Made by a program: the position numbers and the translations under genes. The notes beneath the pieces are model-generated. The model ran no database searches and was not told where the DNA came from. It saw only the letters and a program-made list of their open reading frames with translations. Below, piece by piece: positions 27,137-38,575 of a DNA stretch of 64,000 nt. Position 1 is the stretch's first letter; every line of letters starts with the position of its first letter. The DNA comes from Isoetes taiwanensis (taxonomy: Eukaryota; Streptophyta; Lycopodiopsida; Isoetales; Isoetaceae), in contig JAJEKV010000593.1 of the NCBI GenBank assembly GCA_021234155.1, positions 62,001-126,000 of the forward strand, in the 5' to 3' direction.

Positions 27137-27308
27137 CTAGACTTAGGAGCTGAGGCGGGTCCCTATGCAATATAGGGACCCCCTCATGTCCCTATATTGC
27201 ATTATAAGAGGTCTGTCTCTCCTCCCGGTAGGAGGTAGGCAATTTTTTTTAGCATATATATATACATATATATACATATATATCCAAAAGGCTGACTTGT
27301 TAGAAAAG
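27137..27308 (+). terminator. 3' end structure of the Penelope-like element: hairpins plus GGTAGGAGGTAGG
   Basis: After the RT stop come a perfect 10-bp hairpin (27157-27166 with 27172-27181, loop GCAAT), a second inverted copy ('atgcaatataggga' 27164-27177 against 'tccctatattgcat' 27189-27202), then CCTCC-CGGTA-GGAGG and GGTAGGAGGTAGG (27227-27239), a T-run and short (TA)n tracts. The second tandem element has the same order at 46449-46575. A role in 3'-end formation or RT priming is inference. Confidence 0.6.
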
Positions 27309-29965
27309 CTTGAGGGCAATTAATGAGCTAATGGCCTTAGAATTCGGTTTGGAACTCTCTGATAGTAAATAAACGCCCTACATTCTTCCATAATCTCATT
27401 TTTACTTGCTTGGGAGTTCTGGAGTATTTTAGGAGAGGGCAGCCTAAGATATTCATCTTGAATTCTATGCTGACCATCAAGGTTATGTTTGGGATGCAAA
27501 GAGATGAGTTCTAACAACATATCTGAGAAGGCTAATATCCCTTAAACAGGCGTAGTCCAGTCTTATTTTACTCCAGGTAGTAAGTCTGGTAACACTAGTA
27601 TTGCAAAGATTTCTAAAAATTGGCATGGAAATAAATCCTAGTAGGTCATACATGGATAAAGGGTCATATTGGTTTAGGAAGTATGATTTGGGAAGCATTG
27701 GTGACAATGAATCTTGTATTGTTTTTAACATATGAGGCTTAAAGGTTGATATGTCGATTTTGCTGGGTCACCTTGTAAAGGAACGTTAGGAATTAGGAAT
27801 TATGATATAATACACGAAAATGGACTTATGTTTTTCTAGAGTGAGCAAGTGGAACTGGACAAGATTTTTGTCACGTATGGTATCTATCCGTTGACAGAAA
27901 GACAAGACTATACGTGTGACATCCATACGGTATAAACTTTATTTTTAAAGCTAAATAGGGTAATTAATTAAATAACTCCTTCCGTATACCTAATTTTTTC
28001 GTAAACTAGGAATACATTTTAGGGTTCTTACTTTTAGCTGACTCTCTTACGATACCACGCCGCCGGATTCCTTCTGTGCTAGCTATGGCTATACCTGGAC
28101 ACTATGGAAAGCAATGTTTGATGGACTCTGACCATAAAAGCTACAACAGGGCGGCGGGTTTAATGGCTGAACAAGCATGTTTTCTGATCTATTGTCCTAT
28201 ACGAAATCATGAATACAGATATGGTAAATCAAAGATTAGTGACAGATTTTTTGGCGCCCTGTCATAGCCGGACCTGTAGCTCAGAACAGCTTTTCTTAAG
28301 ACACGGTATGTTTTATTTGCTTTCAACCTACTTCTAAGCTCTGTTTCTCTCTGCCTTGCGAAATACCTTTCCTGTGCATTAGTTCTTTCTTTAGTCTTCA
28401 CATGACGAGACCAGAGGGATCTTGCAATAAGAAACCCACCAAGCTGGATATACTTGGAATGCTTAAAGAAGCTGGTGTGGATTGTAGCTTTGTAGGCAGA
28501 AATGATGGGGCTGCTGTTAAGAAAGCAGAATTACTGCAGATGGCAGCCAAATTTGGCATTGATATATATCTCAAGAAGAAAAATCAGGCTGGAAAACGCC
28601 CTGTGATTGATAGCTTTCAGGATCTCACAAAGGAGACGAACTTGGATCACACATTTCCAAAGACTGTGAATGCTGGCAGTATAGTACCAAGTCAAGAGGT
28701 CGAATCTGCTAATGGAGACGTCCCTCTTAATCAGGTCCCTTTTTCTTGTTTACATTTTACTGATCTTCAAACAATGGGAGGGTTTAAAATAATTTTACTG
28801 CTAAGTTGTTTGTCTGATTCATATCCTAGAATTAAGATTAGAGAAATCGGTTGCTTGCATTCTTTCTTGCATAATCTGTTACACCTCTCTTTATACTCCT
28901 AGCTATATCTCAAACCAAATGGCGTTAGATCACGACAACAACAACATGAAGTCTGTTATCATAACAGAACAGGAAGTCTCTTCTACCCTTACTATTCGAT
29001 TTTGTGAACTTCCATTTTCATGATTACTTTATTTGTCTATCTTTATGAATATGTTTCTGCATATGGTTGAAAGGCGTTCAGCCAGAAAACTCTTTTGCTT
29101 ACCTGCATGTCTATTCACTTCTTACCCATTTTTTGGCTAATTAGTGTCTGTTGGACTGCAGGTAACCAGAGTTTTCTCTACCTACTCTATTTTTCAGCAT
29201 GCTTTTGTTAAGCAAGAGAACCTGGAGCATTCTGAAGTATGTTTGCAATGGAAGCGAAAGTTTTTTGAAGAAGTTTTAGCTAAACCCAACAATCTTACTT
29301 TTTTCCAAACAACATTCCTCTTTAAGATGTTCAGGTGGTATTATTTTCCTGAGTATTATTGTTCTAAATGCAAGGAGGCAGCAAAGGTCTGGACCTAAGA
29401 ACATTTGCTTGAACCTCTATATATTCTGCGGCTGTATAAGTATATGTCTTTAAGTATTCCAAAGTTTGAGTATTCTAAAAAGTCTATGTTTTACTGCTGA
29501 AAAAACTTGAACTGCTACCACTGTATAAGTCAAGTTTAATAGGAAATATTTTTTTTTTTTTTTGAAATCAGGGTGTAAAATCTACACATAATGTTTTTGA
29601 TATTAGATAATGACTTCTGTTTTACTGAGCTAAGGCATCCTCAAAGCATACAGGATTTGACAAGTATGAAGTTACTAGGAATAGGTTAACAAATAGCTAA
29701 ACATTGTCCAGGTTCATGAATGATAAGGAAATGGCCATGGCATTTACTTAGCCAAGTATTAGTTTTGGAAAAAATTATGACACTAAAGGCAATGATCTAG
29801 TAAGCAAATGCATTTAGGGTTATTAAGTAGAGATGGAATCTTTGGTTATGATTCCCCAAATATAAAATGGAATGATAAATTGACTAGGTCACGGAGTTAA
29901 ACACAATTTGGTTTTGAATGGCTAAAGCTTGGTCTTTGTCGTTGGACATGGCTCGGTGTAGGCTT

Positions 29966-29974
<9 letters not shown>
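27309..29974 (+). repeat. Right direct repeat (partial second copy) of the Penelope-like element
   Basis: Near-identical to 20292-22958. It carries intact exon 1 (28402-28734) and exon 2 (29198-29386) but no exon 3 or RT, and fuses to (AT)n at a TATATAT. Examples of its differences from the left copy: 'cacagg' becomes 'cacggag', 'aatgctgg' becomes 'aatctttgg', 'gctcagg' becomes 'gctcgg'. These lie at CAG/CTG triplets. Confidence 0.9.
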
Positions 29975-30021
<47 letters not shown>

Positions 30022-30025
30022 TACA

Positions 30026-30073
<48 letters not shown>
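29968..30073. repeat. (AT)n microsatellite at the right edge of the Penelope-like element
   Basis: AT run with three short interruptions ('aatatacatatat'), directly joined to the truncated second copy. The apparent Tyr-Ile ORF here is not a gene. Confidence 0.95.
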
Positions 30074-30075
<2 letters not shown>

Positions 30076-30185
30076 AGAAATTTAATGTCCCTACGATGCA
30101 TGTTCGAGTTTTAGCATGTTCTATCGAGCAAGTTCTTGTCGTGCCCTACATTCTAAAAGAATGTCTTGAGAATACTCTAAATTCA

Positions 30186-30560
30186 TAGATTCTCTAAGAT
30201 TCTACCAAGGTTCTCTTGGAGGTTTAGGTGGAGATTCCTCTAAATTTTATAAGATTCCCTCTAGATTCCATTAGATTTTAGTAGATTCTCCAAGATTCTA
30301 TGGCGATCCCCTTAGATTCCCTTAGATCCCTTTAGATTTTATGAGATTGCCTTAGGTTCCCTTACATTATATGAGATTCAAAGAGATTCTATAAAGATTC
30401 CCTTAGATACTCTAAGATTTCATCAACATTTTCCTAGATTGCCTTAGATTTTATGAAGATTCCCTTAGATCCCCTAGATTTTAAGCGATTCCCTTAGGCT
30501 TGTAAATATTTTCCTAGATTCTCTCACATTTTATGAGATTTTCTTAGATTCTATTAGATT
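30186..30560. repeat. AGATTC-rich degenerate minisatellite, copy iii first block
   Basis: Degenerate AGATTC units in the same orientation as the other arrays, grading into TTCTAGAA-type units after about 30560. Confidence 0.85.
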
Positions 30561-30900
30561 CTCCTAGATTCCTTTACATTCTAGAACTTTTTAGAATATT
30601 CTAAGGCTTTTACGGAACATTCTAAGACTTTTCGGAACATTACGAGACTTTCAAAATATCCTAGAACTTTACGGAAGTATTTCCCTAGATTCTCTTACCT
30701 TCCCATGGATTCCTACATTGTCGAACATTCTAGAACCTATTAGAACAATTTGAAACTTTTACGGAAGGATTTTCATAGATCCCCCAGTTATGTTCTAGAA
30801 TTTTTCTAGAATATTTTGGAACTTTCTAGAAGATTCTAGAACTTTCTAGAGCCTTCCAGAACATTCTAGAACTCTTTTGAACTAGTTAGAATGTTATACT
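30560..30900. repeat. TTCTAGAA decamer array (heat-shock-element-like)
   Basis: Units of about 10 bp such as 'attctagaac' and 'ttttcggaac'. Between 30819 and 30881 GAA and TTC alternate every 5 bp: of 13 consecutive pentamer positions 11 match exactly, one reads GAG (30849) and one fails (30874). This satisfies the nGAAn/nTTCn consensus bound by heat-shock factors. Whether it is bound or transcribed is unknown. Confidence 0.7.
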
Positions 30901-30962
30901 CCATTTTATCTTAACTAGATTGTTACCCTTAAGTATACTTGAAACATAAATTATTCATAGAA

Positions 30963-31040
30963 TTAATGCTTGGTCTAGTGGTTAGAATGGGGGGCAATTT
31001 GGGGGGGCAATGACCAGGGTTCAAATCCCCCACACAACAT
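30963..31040 (+). other. tRNA-derived SINE-like head
   Basis: A-box TGGTCTAGTGG (30971-30981) and B-box GGTTCAAATCC (31018-31028) are at tRNA-like spacing, and the start resembles a tRNA 5' half (GCTTGGTCTAGTGGTTAG). The anticodon arm is replaced by G-runs and there is no acceptor-stem pairing, so this is not a functional tRNA. It most likely heads a tRNA-derived short interspersed element whose 3' end I cannot place. Confidence 0.6.
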
Positions 31041-31064
31041 AAAAATTTTAAAAGCCTTTCCTTA

Positions 31065-31440
31065 AAGGATGAGCATTCAAGCGTGGGCAGTGGGATCTTG
31101 GACCCGATCAAGGGCAGTAGAGATCGTACCATGTGGCAAAAATCTAAAGCAACATGGTAGTAGGATCCTAGATTGACGATCAAGATTAAGAACAACACGG
31201 ACCATAGGATCGATTACATATAATTCCCAAAGCCATGTGCAGTAGGATGTGTCCCAAAACAATGTGAGTCGTAGGATCTCGGGCCAGAGCGATCGGGATC
31301 AAATCAACTTTTTGGGCCGTAGGATCGCTTACATATATAGTCTATACACAAACTCCCAAGCCATGCGGGGCGTAGGATACGTCCCAAAGCCCCGTGAGCG
31401 TAGGATCTCGGATCAACAGTCGGATTTGGGAGGACAAACA
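31065..31440. repeat. GTAGGATC-containing tandem repeat, period about 128 bp
   Basis: Blocks with 'cccaa(a)gccatg', 'gtaggat', 'gtccca', 'gtgag' and 'gtaggatctcgg' recur. The last two full units start at 31226 and 31355. Earlier units (31070-31225) are more diverged. It lies between the SINE-like head and a long (AT)n. Confidence 0.65.
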
Positions 31441-31447
31441 TAAGAAC

Positions 31448-31572
<125 letters not shown>

Positions 31573-31641
31573 AGTGGTTCTACTATGAGGGGTGCACAAA
31601 TTGACGGGGAAGCCAATCTTGAGTCATTCAATGAGGATTAG

Positions 31642-33822
31642 CTAAAGATTCCCCTAGACTCTTTATGATACTATCAAGATTCCCTAGATTCTCAAAGAGT
31701 CCCTTAGATTCTCTTATGTTCACAAAGATTCTTTTTAGATTCTCCTAGATTTCCAAACATTATCTCAAGATTTTTTAGATTCTCCTAGATTCACAAACAT
31801 TATCTCAAGATTCCTGTAGATTCTATGTAGATTCTCTCAAACTATCCAAGATTGTATGAAGAATCCTCTAAATTTTCTCATATTTCCCTAGATTAGAAAT
31901 TCTCTGATATTCTCATAGAATCTCTAAGATTCTCTCGAGATTCTTTAAGATTCTACAAAGATTCCCATAGATTCTCCAAAGATTTTATGAACATTCCCTT
32001 AATTACCACTGGATTCTCAAAGATTCTCTTGATATTCACCTAGATTCCCAAAGATTATCCCAAGACTCATCTAGATTCCCCAAGATTCTATGTAAATCTC
32101 TTTGAATTCTCCACGACTTGATGAATCTTCTCCTAGATTCCTTTAGACTATATGAAGATTCTCCTAGATTCTCCAAGATTCCATCATGGTTTCACTAGAT
32201 TCTCAGCGCTTTTAGAAAGATTCCTTAGATACCCAAAGATTCTCTCGAGATTCCTCTAGATTCTCTAGAGTCTATGAAGATTCCTTTGACTTTACATAAT
32301 TCCATAGGATTCCTCTAGATTCTTAAAGATTCTATGAAGATTTCCCTAGATTCTTCAAAAGAATCTATCAAGATTCTTCTAGATTCTTAAAAACTTTATG
32401 AATATTCTTTAGATTCCCCAAGATTCTATATAGATCTTCTAGAATCCTCTGATTCTATGAAGATTCTTCTAGATCCTCTTGGCCCTCCCTTAGATTCCTT
32501 AATATTCTACAAAGATTCCCTAGATTTCCCAAGATTCTATAAAGGTTCTCCTAGAATCCCTAGGATTCTCTTGTGATTCCTCTAGATTCTCTAAGATCCT
32601 ATGAAGATTGCCCTAGGTTCTTAAAGATTTTATCAAGATTCCATTAGATTCCCTTACATCTCAAAGATTCTCTCTTGAACCATGTAGATTCTCTTAGATT
32701 TCCCAAGACTCTATAAAGATTCTCCTAGAATACCTAAGATTCCCTTGAGATTCCTCTAGATTCTCTAAGATCCTATGAAGATTCCCCTAATTTTTTCGAG
32801 TGCACCAAGATTACGGTAGATTCCCTGATTCTAAAAATTCTATGGAGACTCACTTAGATTTTATTAAGATTCCTTTAGATTTCTCCAAGATTCTATCTAA
32901 ATTCCCATATATTCTTAAAGAGTTTATGACAATTTCCTTAGATTCTCGTAGATTTCCATAGATTCTCTTAAGACCCAAGATTCACTTTGAGATTCCCAAA
33001 GATTATCCCATGATCCCTCTAGGTTCTCTAAGATTCTAGGAAGATTCTCCTAGATTCTTCAAGATTATCTGAAGATTCTCTTAGATTCTCTAAGATTTCC
33101 AAAATTTTTAGGAAGATTCGCCTAGATTCTCTTGAGTTCCTCTTAGATTCTCTTGGATTCCCAAAGATTCTATAGATTCACAAAGATTCTCTTGAGTTCC
33201 TCTTAGATTCTCTTGGATTTCCAAAGATTCTCTTAGATTCTTAATGTTCTACAAAGATTCCCCTAGATTCTTAAGAATCTACGGAGATTCCCCTAGATTT
33301 TATTAAGATTTCCCGGGGATTCTCTAAAACTCCATCTAGATTCCATAGATTCTTAAAGATTTTATGAAGATTCCTTTAGATTCTCCTAGATTCCCAAAGA
33401 TTCATTTGAGACTCCTCTAGATTCTCCAAGATTCTATCAAGGTTCCTCTAGATTATTCTAGATTCTCTGAGATTCCATTAAGACTCCTTTAGGTTCTTAA
33501 GAAATTTATCAAGATTCCCCTAGATTCCCTAAGAAGCACTTGAGATTCCTATAGATTCTCTCGAGATTCCTCTAGTTCCCATAGATTCTATGAAGATTCC
33601 CCCAGACTCCCCAAGATTCCTCTAGGTTCTTAATGATTTTATCAAGATTCCCTTAGATTCCCTTACATTCTCAAAGATGCTCTCTTAGGATTCCCATAGA
33701 TTCTAAGATTCTCATGATATTCATCTGAATTCCCTAAGATCCTATAAAGATTCTCCTAGATTCCCTCAACTTACTATAGATTCCTTGAATCTCGAAGATT
33801 CCAAAAAGATTCTTAGTGTTCG
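31642..33822. repeat. AGATTC-rich degenerate minisatellite, copy iii main block
   Basis: The largest array, about 2.2 kb of degenerate AGATTC units, all in the same orientation. Some longer segments recur inside it, for example 'gattctcttgagttcctctt' near 33127 and 33187, showing local higher-order duplication. Confidence 0.92.
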
Positions 33823-34745
33823 ATCCGTCATTTGCAAATTGCGACAAAATAGTGCCAAAGCACCACTCATTGGAAAGCTCAGGCGAGGAGGAATCAGCGG
33901 CGTGGGTCCCACCTTCATCAGAGCCCCTCTGGCGCAAGCTACGTGCCTCTGAAGCCGATTATCTGAGAAAGAAGATTCAGAAAGTCCACTCATAAATGTT
34001 CTGCCACCTCATTATCTTTTTATTAATGAGAGTGCCACCTTACACCTTTAAAAAAAAAAATCAATTTAATATTAAAAAGCCAATGGCTAGGATTTATGCT
34101 CACCTTTTGATCTGATGGCTAAGATTTGCTACACCAAATCCACTTTTTGCCACCTTCCTTGCACCTTCCTAAGAAAAATCAAGGGCTAAGATTTCTCTTT
34201 CCCTTTCGATCCAATGGTCCCAAGATGTAGTGCATGCCCCCCCATGCATGCCCATGCATGCCCCCATCGGATCGAGGGGGCCATAAATCTCGCCACCTCA
34301 AGAACGAACGGTCAAGATCGATATATTATATAAAATGTCCACGATGCCCATAGCATGTGATATACGTTTATATATATTAATGATATATATATATATCCTT
34401 ATATATATACAATTATATTGAGTGCCACAAATGTTGGCAGTGCCACAAATGGTGTAGAGATTGATGCCACAATGTTGGTAGAGATTGATCTCGGCCGTCC
34501 ATCTTTTGAGATGGACGGTCCAGACGGTGCCACCTCGTAACTCCCCAAGCACCCCTCTTGTTGGCGTACCAAAATTTTGAGTGCAGTTGATCTCGGTAGT
34601 CCATCTCTTAGATGAGCGGCCCACAACAAAAAGCCCCAAATAAGCCCCTTGATGCGAGTGTGTGTAGACATTTAAATCTCGGCCGTCCATCTCAAATCTG
34701 GGCGGCCCGTTAAACCCCAAATTGACCCCTTTATTTGGGGCCGAT
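33823..34745. repeat. Compound repeat conserved tail, copy iii
   Basis: Same block order as copies i and ii. It includes CATGCATGCCC runs near 34236-34265, two short TA tracts (34370-34410) and repeated 'gatctcggccgtccatct' blocks ending at 'cccctttatttggggcc'. Confidence 0.75.
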
Positions 34746-35020
34746 CAATGACGTCGGAGTTTGCCCTCTTCCCCATTTCCCTCGGGCTCTTGCAGAAGAA
34801 CTCCTCCATCTATGGTAGATTCTTGGGACCGTGATATCGGGTTCCCATATCGGCTTTATTTTGGTCGTGATGTTCTTCAATCCTAAATATTACGTTTTAC
34901 GGCATTTATTTAACTTGGCGCCTCATTGAATTTATTACGTAAAAATGTATTTCTAGACAATCTGTGCCAATTTTAATTCATGGCCACCGTTTCCTTTGTT
35001 CTAGGTGGATATCGTTAAGT

Positions 35021-37060
35021 GTAGATGGAAGCAGTATTAGGCCTAGGGGATCTCGGAGTCAAAGGTTGGAATTCCCATAGGGAAACTTGATTTATATGTT
35101 CTTTCTTTGCCAAGATTCAACCACGGAAGAGTGAGTCATTGGACCTCTTTAAGCCGTGAATAATCGAGCATGTGATTTTTTGACAATGTGCGCTTGCATC
35201 GAGGTTGCCGGTGATGATAGATGTTGGGACTAACAATCAGCGGCTCCGGATAATCCCTTTGTGTAAGTTACTTTGTCCATCTATGTTGGACAATGATAAG
35301 AAATTTCTTGATTTACATGTTGATTTAGAGATACGACATGCAAGGCTTGAAGGAGAGGAATACCTTTCTCTTATTGATGAATTTATGGCCATTTGTATTC
35401 TACGTTGACCTCGAGGTTCTTGTCTGGTACATTGTTGTCATCTAAGATGTGACTTCCAAACAAAATGGGCTTTCAAGCTTCTACAAGCTTGATCTGCGCA
35501 AACAATATAGGATGTTTAATGATGATATCCAAGTATAATGTTCTTACAGGTATTAGTACAAATCATTAATTCACGAACTCAACTATCGAAACTAAAACCA
35601 AGCGTTCATATTTTAGGGAGCGGCGGGTGTGGCACTTGCTGGTCTATTTGGAGGCGATAAAACCGCGAGGAGAACCCATCTCTAATCTTGCCAATTCAAA
35701 AATCATAATTGTTGGGCTGGAAGGTATGAAATTGGATTTGTAGGTGGGATCATCGATCTGGAATGGCCAATAAATATTTCACCATAATGTTACGGTGCGG
35801 GGTTAGGGATATTAAAGATGGCAAGGCAAGCGGTGAAAAGTATCTTTGGGCAATGCACTTGGATCTCATGGGCGGTACCCGATTATATTACGGCTTGTTG
35901 ATAAGATGGTAAGAAAATTATGCTTCCTACAATTATGGGGTCCTCTTGCAATCATCTTTTTGTGCCTCATTTAGGGATTGGTGACAAGAGCAAGAGAATT
36001 TGGACATTGAGGCAAAACCATTTGCTTTCGAGAAATAGAAGAAGTGAAAAATGCGAGGGTCTGAGGAGGGTTCTAGCCCGTCTTGAAGTGGTTTGTGGCT
36101 AAGCTGTTCTCTCTTACTTAATCACGGCATTTTTGAGATAATTTCTTATAATCGGGTAAAATCGTGAAGCCCGGATATGTTATTGGGTGCAATGCGGAGT
36201 CGGTGGCATCTTTTCCCAAGAGGTAAGCTACATTTAAGCACACTTTCGTGGTCTATCACGAGGTATCATCGACCTACTCGGCCAATCCTAAGTCGAGTTA
36301 ACAAATCCTCCACCATTGGTGGTTCATCTTGCCTCTTTTGTCATGATCACATTACGGCTTTAACATCGCCATGTCTTGAATGTACATGATCAAAGAAAAG
36401 CGTCCCTTATATTTTTTAGTCGACTGTTTGAGAGGTAGGTCCTCATTATGATCATTACGAGGTAGTTCCTCTAGCCCAAAGACCGTCGGGGCCTAAGGAC
36501 ATTGCACGGAGATTTGGCCTTCTGGCGATACCAAAGCCGGTCCTAGAGCTTGATGGTAAAAATCTTTTAGCGGTGCCACCCCATCTTCTTTGTGTTCAAA
36601 TTGACACCATGGCTACTAGCCACATCAATGAGCTTGCACTTCTTTATGATCTCAACCTTGCCAAAGACATGCAAGTCGATTCTTTTTTGCAATGAGCATA
36701 TCATGGATTTTGCGGTTTGGTAAGTCCATTATTGAACATGTATCATCATAGCAAAATGCGGGCTAGAGAAAGTGCACTGCTTGATTTGTGAAGTAGGGTC
36801 ATATTTATAATCAAAATGCATGCAAAATTATGTGAGCCATGTATCCGGCTCATCTCTAGACCATGCGGCTTGAGAAATGCATAAATGACTTTGTTTATAT
36901 TACAAGATATGTAACTTTGACATTGATCTAGCCATATCGGACCAGCCCACGGGTTTTAAAAATGATCCTTTTCATGATTGTGATTGTGCAAGGTTAATGT
37001 ATGGGAAGAATTATAGCGGCGTGGAGGCATTGGGAATGGGCATGGTTGGGGCGTGAGTAT
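35021..37060 (+). pseudogene. NADP-dependent malic enzyme gene, broken frame (decayed or sequence-damaged)
   Basis: Malic enzyme decarboxylates malate to pyruvate with NADP. Pieces appear in the right order, often beside good splice sites: GIPIGKLDLYV (about 35070); LPVMIDVGTNNQ (35203-35260, donor gtaagt); RHARLEGEEYLSLIDEFM (from 35331); KWAFKLLQ and MFNDDIQ (ending 35532, donor gtataat); acceptor then GVALAGLFGG and PISNLANSKIIIVG (35617-35723); AGLGILKMARQAV (about 35800); GLVTRARE (about 35975); GLRRVLARLEVV (36060-36095, for family GLREGASLLEVV); VKPDMLLG (36163 on, donor gtaagc); and a weak last piece near 36975-37054. The MIDVGTNN and FNDDIQ blocks are hallmarks of the family. Small indels break the frame. 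At one acceptor the family GTAGVALAG reads GAAGVALAG, as if ACTGCAGG had become GCGGCGGG. The N-terminus and last exon were not found. Confidence 0.75.
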
Positions 37061-38567
37061 TTTTTTTTAATAGTCTTACATATTAAGGAATGACTAAAAT
37101 CAATGTCTCAAATTTTTAGATAGCGAATAAAATATACTACCATTTGTTTATCACCATCGGATATTGTTTGCAAGCATTGGAAGGGATGGGAATATGAACC
37201 CGGTGACCATTGAACCATGATAGCCGCTTTTCGACTCCTTTTGCATTTAACTTGCCTAAGCATTATCTTTTTTATCCTCTCATGCATGAAGGCTCAATCT
37301 TTGGTGTTTTGCTTAAAATTTTGTGAAGCCCGGTTCGAGATTGTTACGAGTTGGTTCTGAGATGGATATGGCTATCAACAATTTTGCTCCAAATTTGACC
37401 GTTCTTTTTGCTCTGAAGGCGTGAGAATCGAGAGGGATTTAGCTTCACGGGCTTTGTGTAATGAGTTACGCTTGCACCTCACGGAGTTTACACCATCCTT
37501 GATGAATAGGTTTATAACCACCTCTCGAGGAAGGCGGTTGGGGTTTTGGTAGGCTGCGGTTGTGTTTATGGGTCTTAGAGTTTAGATTCTTGTCGAGCGA
37601 GCATGTATTTATCTTGTGTGGATTTTTATTTGTAGGTTTTGAAAGATGGGTTGAGTTCGGTCAATATTCCTTTGCCATTGTGAAACAACGGTACAATTTA
37701 CGCTTACAAATGCAAGGAAGCATAGCATCCATGTCTAAATAATAATTGCACAAGTAATGTTTTGAATATTGGTTTACGCCCTTAGCAATTCCTCCCTTTG
37801 TTTTTGAATTCGTCCGACCATTCTCATGGTTTGGTAGCCAAGGGCAATGTATGTGAGACACTGTTATTGAGATGATAATTATGGTTTTAGCTACCTCAAG
37901 TATAGCAAAGTAAAAGCCCCTGAAATGAGGTCCTAATCATAATGCGAGAAAATGTTGAGCTAATTGGGCGGATGATCCACTCAACTATAGGCGTATTGAA
38001 GGGTGATGGTGATTTAGTCTTGACTGCACTAATTGATGCCTATACAAGAACCATGTAGAAGAAGCTGGGTCATATGGTAAACTTCTCTAGCAGTTGTTTA
38101 TGTGGCGAATGAGGCAAAAGTCATTGCTCAGAGCCTTCACATTTTATATACATTCTTGTTGGACATTATGAATGGTGCCTATCACATGGAGAATGAATCT
38201 TTTGCAAGTTATAGGGAAATCCATCATGGGTAACTCAAAGATATAGATCATGCGGGGCATTGATAAGAATATCATAGCCATTTTTAAAACATGGGGAACA
38301 ATTTGGGCTTTCCGTTTTATACATTGCATGTCCATATTGATGTTTTGCTTTAAGGGCTCAACATTCTGAGTACAAATAGAGTTTGTGGCCAATTGAAGAT
38401 CATATCCCCTGGATTCACATTTCAGGAACATTTGTAGCGGTTTAAAGCTCGAGAGAGCCTATACAAAAGGCATCTCTATATAGGGCTTCACAAAGTCTTT
38501 GTAGATCTCGGATTTAGAGTAAAACCATGTTTTTGTTTGTTGTGTCTTGATTGTGTAATGCACATCT
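37061..38567. other. No recognisable gene
   Basis: The malic-enzyme C-terminal exon could lie here but I could not identify it. Short frames only. Confidence 0.3.
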
Positions 38568-38575
38568 TTGATTAT

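Larger units (their letters stand above)
20292..29974 (+). mobile_element. Penelope-like retroelement, endonuclease-less, in tandem (full unit plus partial second copy)
   Basis: A 7,017-bp unit (20292-27308) is followed by a second copy of its first 2,666 bp (27309-29974), which stops at a TATATAT inside the unit and joins (AT)n. The unit encodes a spliced polyprotein: exons at 21384-21716, 22181-22369, 23137-24767 and 25030-27136. The last exon carries a Penelope-type reverse transcriptase. The 3' end has hairpins and a GGTAGGAGGTAGG motif, then TA-rich sequence. The family is known for tandem partial copies (pseudo-LTRs), retained introns and, in some lineages including Selaginella, loss of the GIY-YIG endonuclease. 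I see no GIY-YIG motif. High identity between the copies indicates recent insertion. Confidence 0.85.

Noticed and set aside
20292-29974. LTR retrotransposon interpretation of the 2.67-kb direct repeats
   Set aside because: No TG...CA ends, no primer-binding site or polypurine tract, exons lie inside the repeat, and the RT has Penelope-type motifs (GIPMG, RYIDD) without protease, RNase H or integrase.
20292-29974. Telomere association
   Set aside because: Endonuclease-less relatives cap telomeres, but only isolated TTTAGGG words occur here, with no tandem telomeric array.
30963-31040. Functional tRNA gene
   Set aside because: A and B boxes are present, but the anticodon arm and acceptor stem are not.
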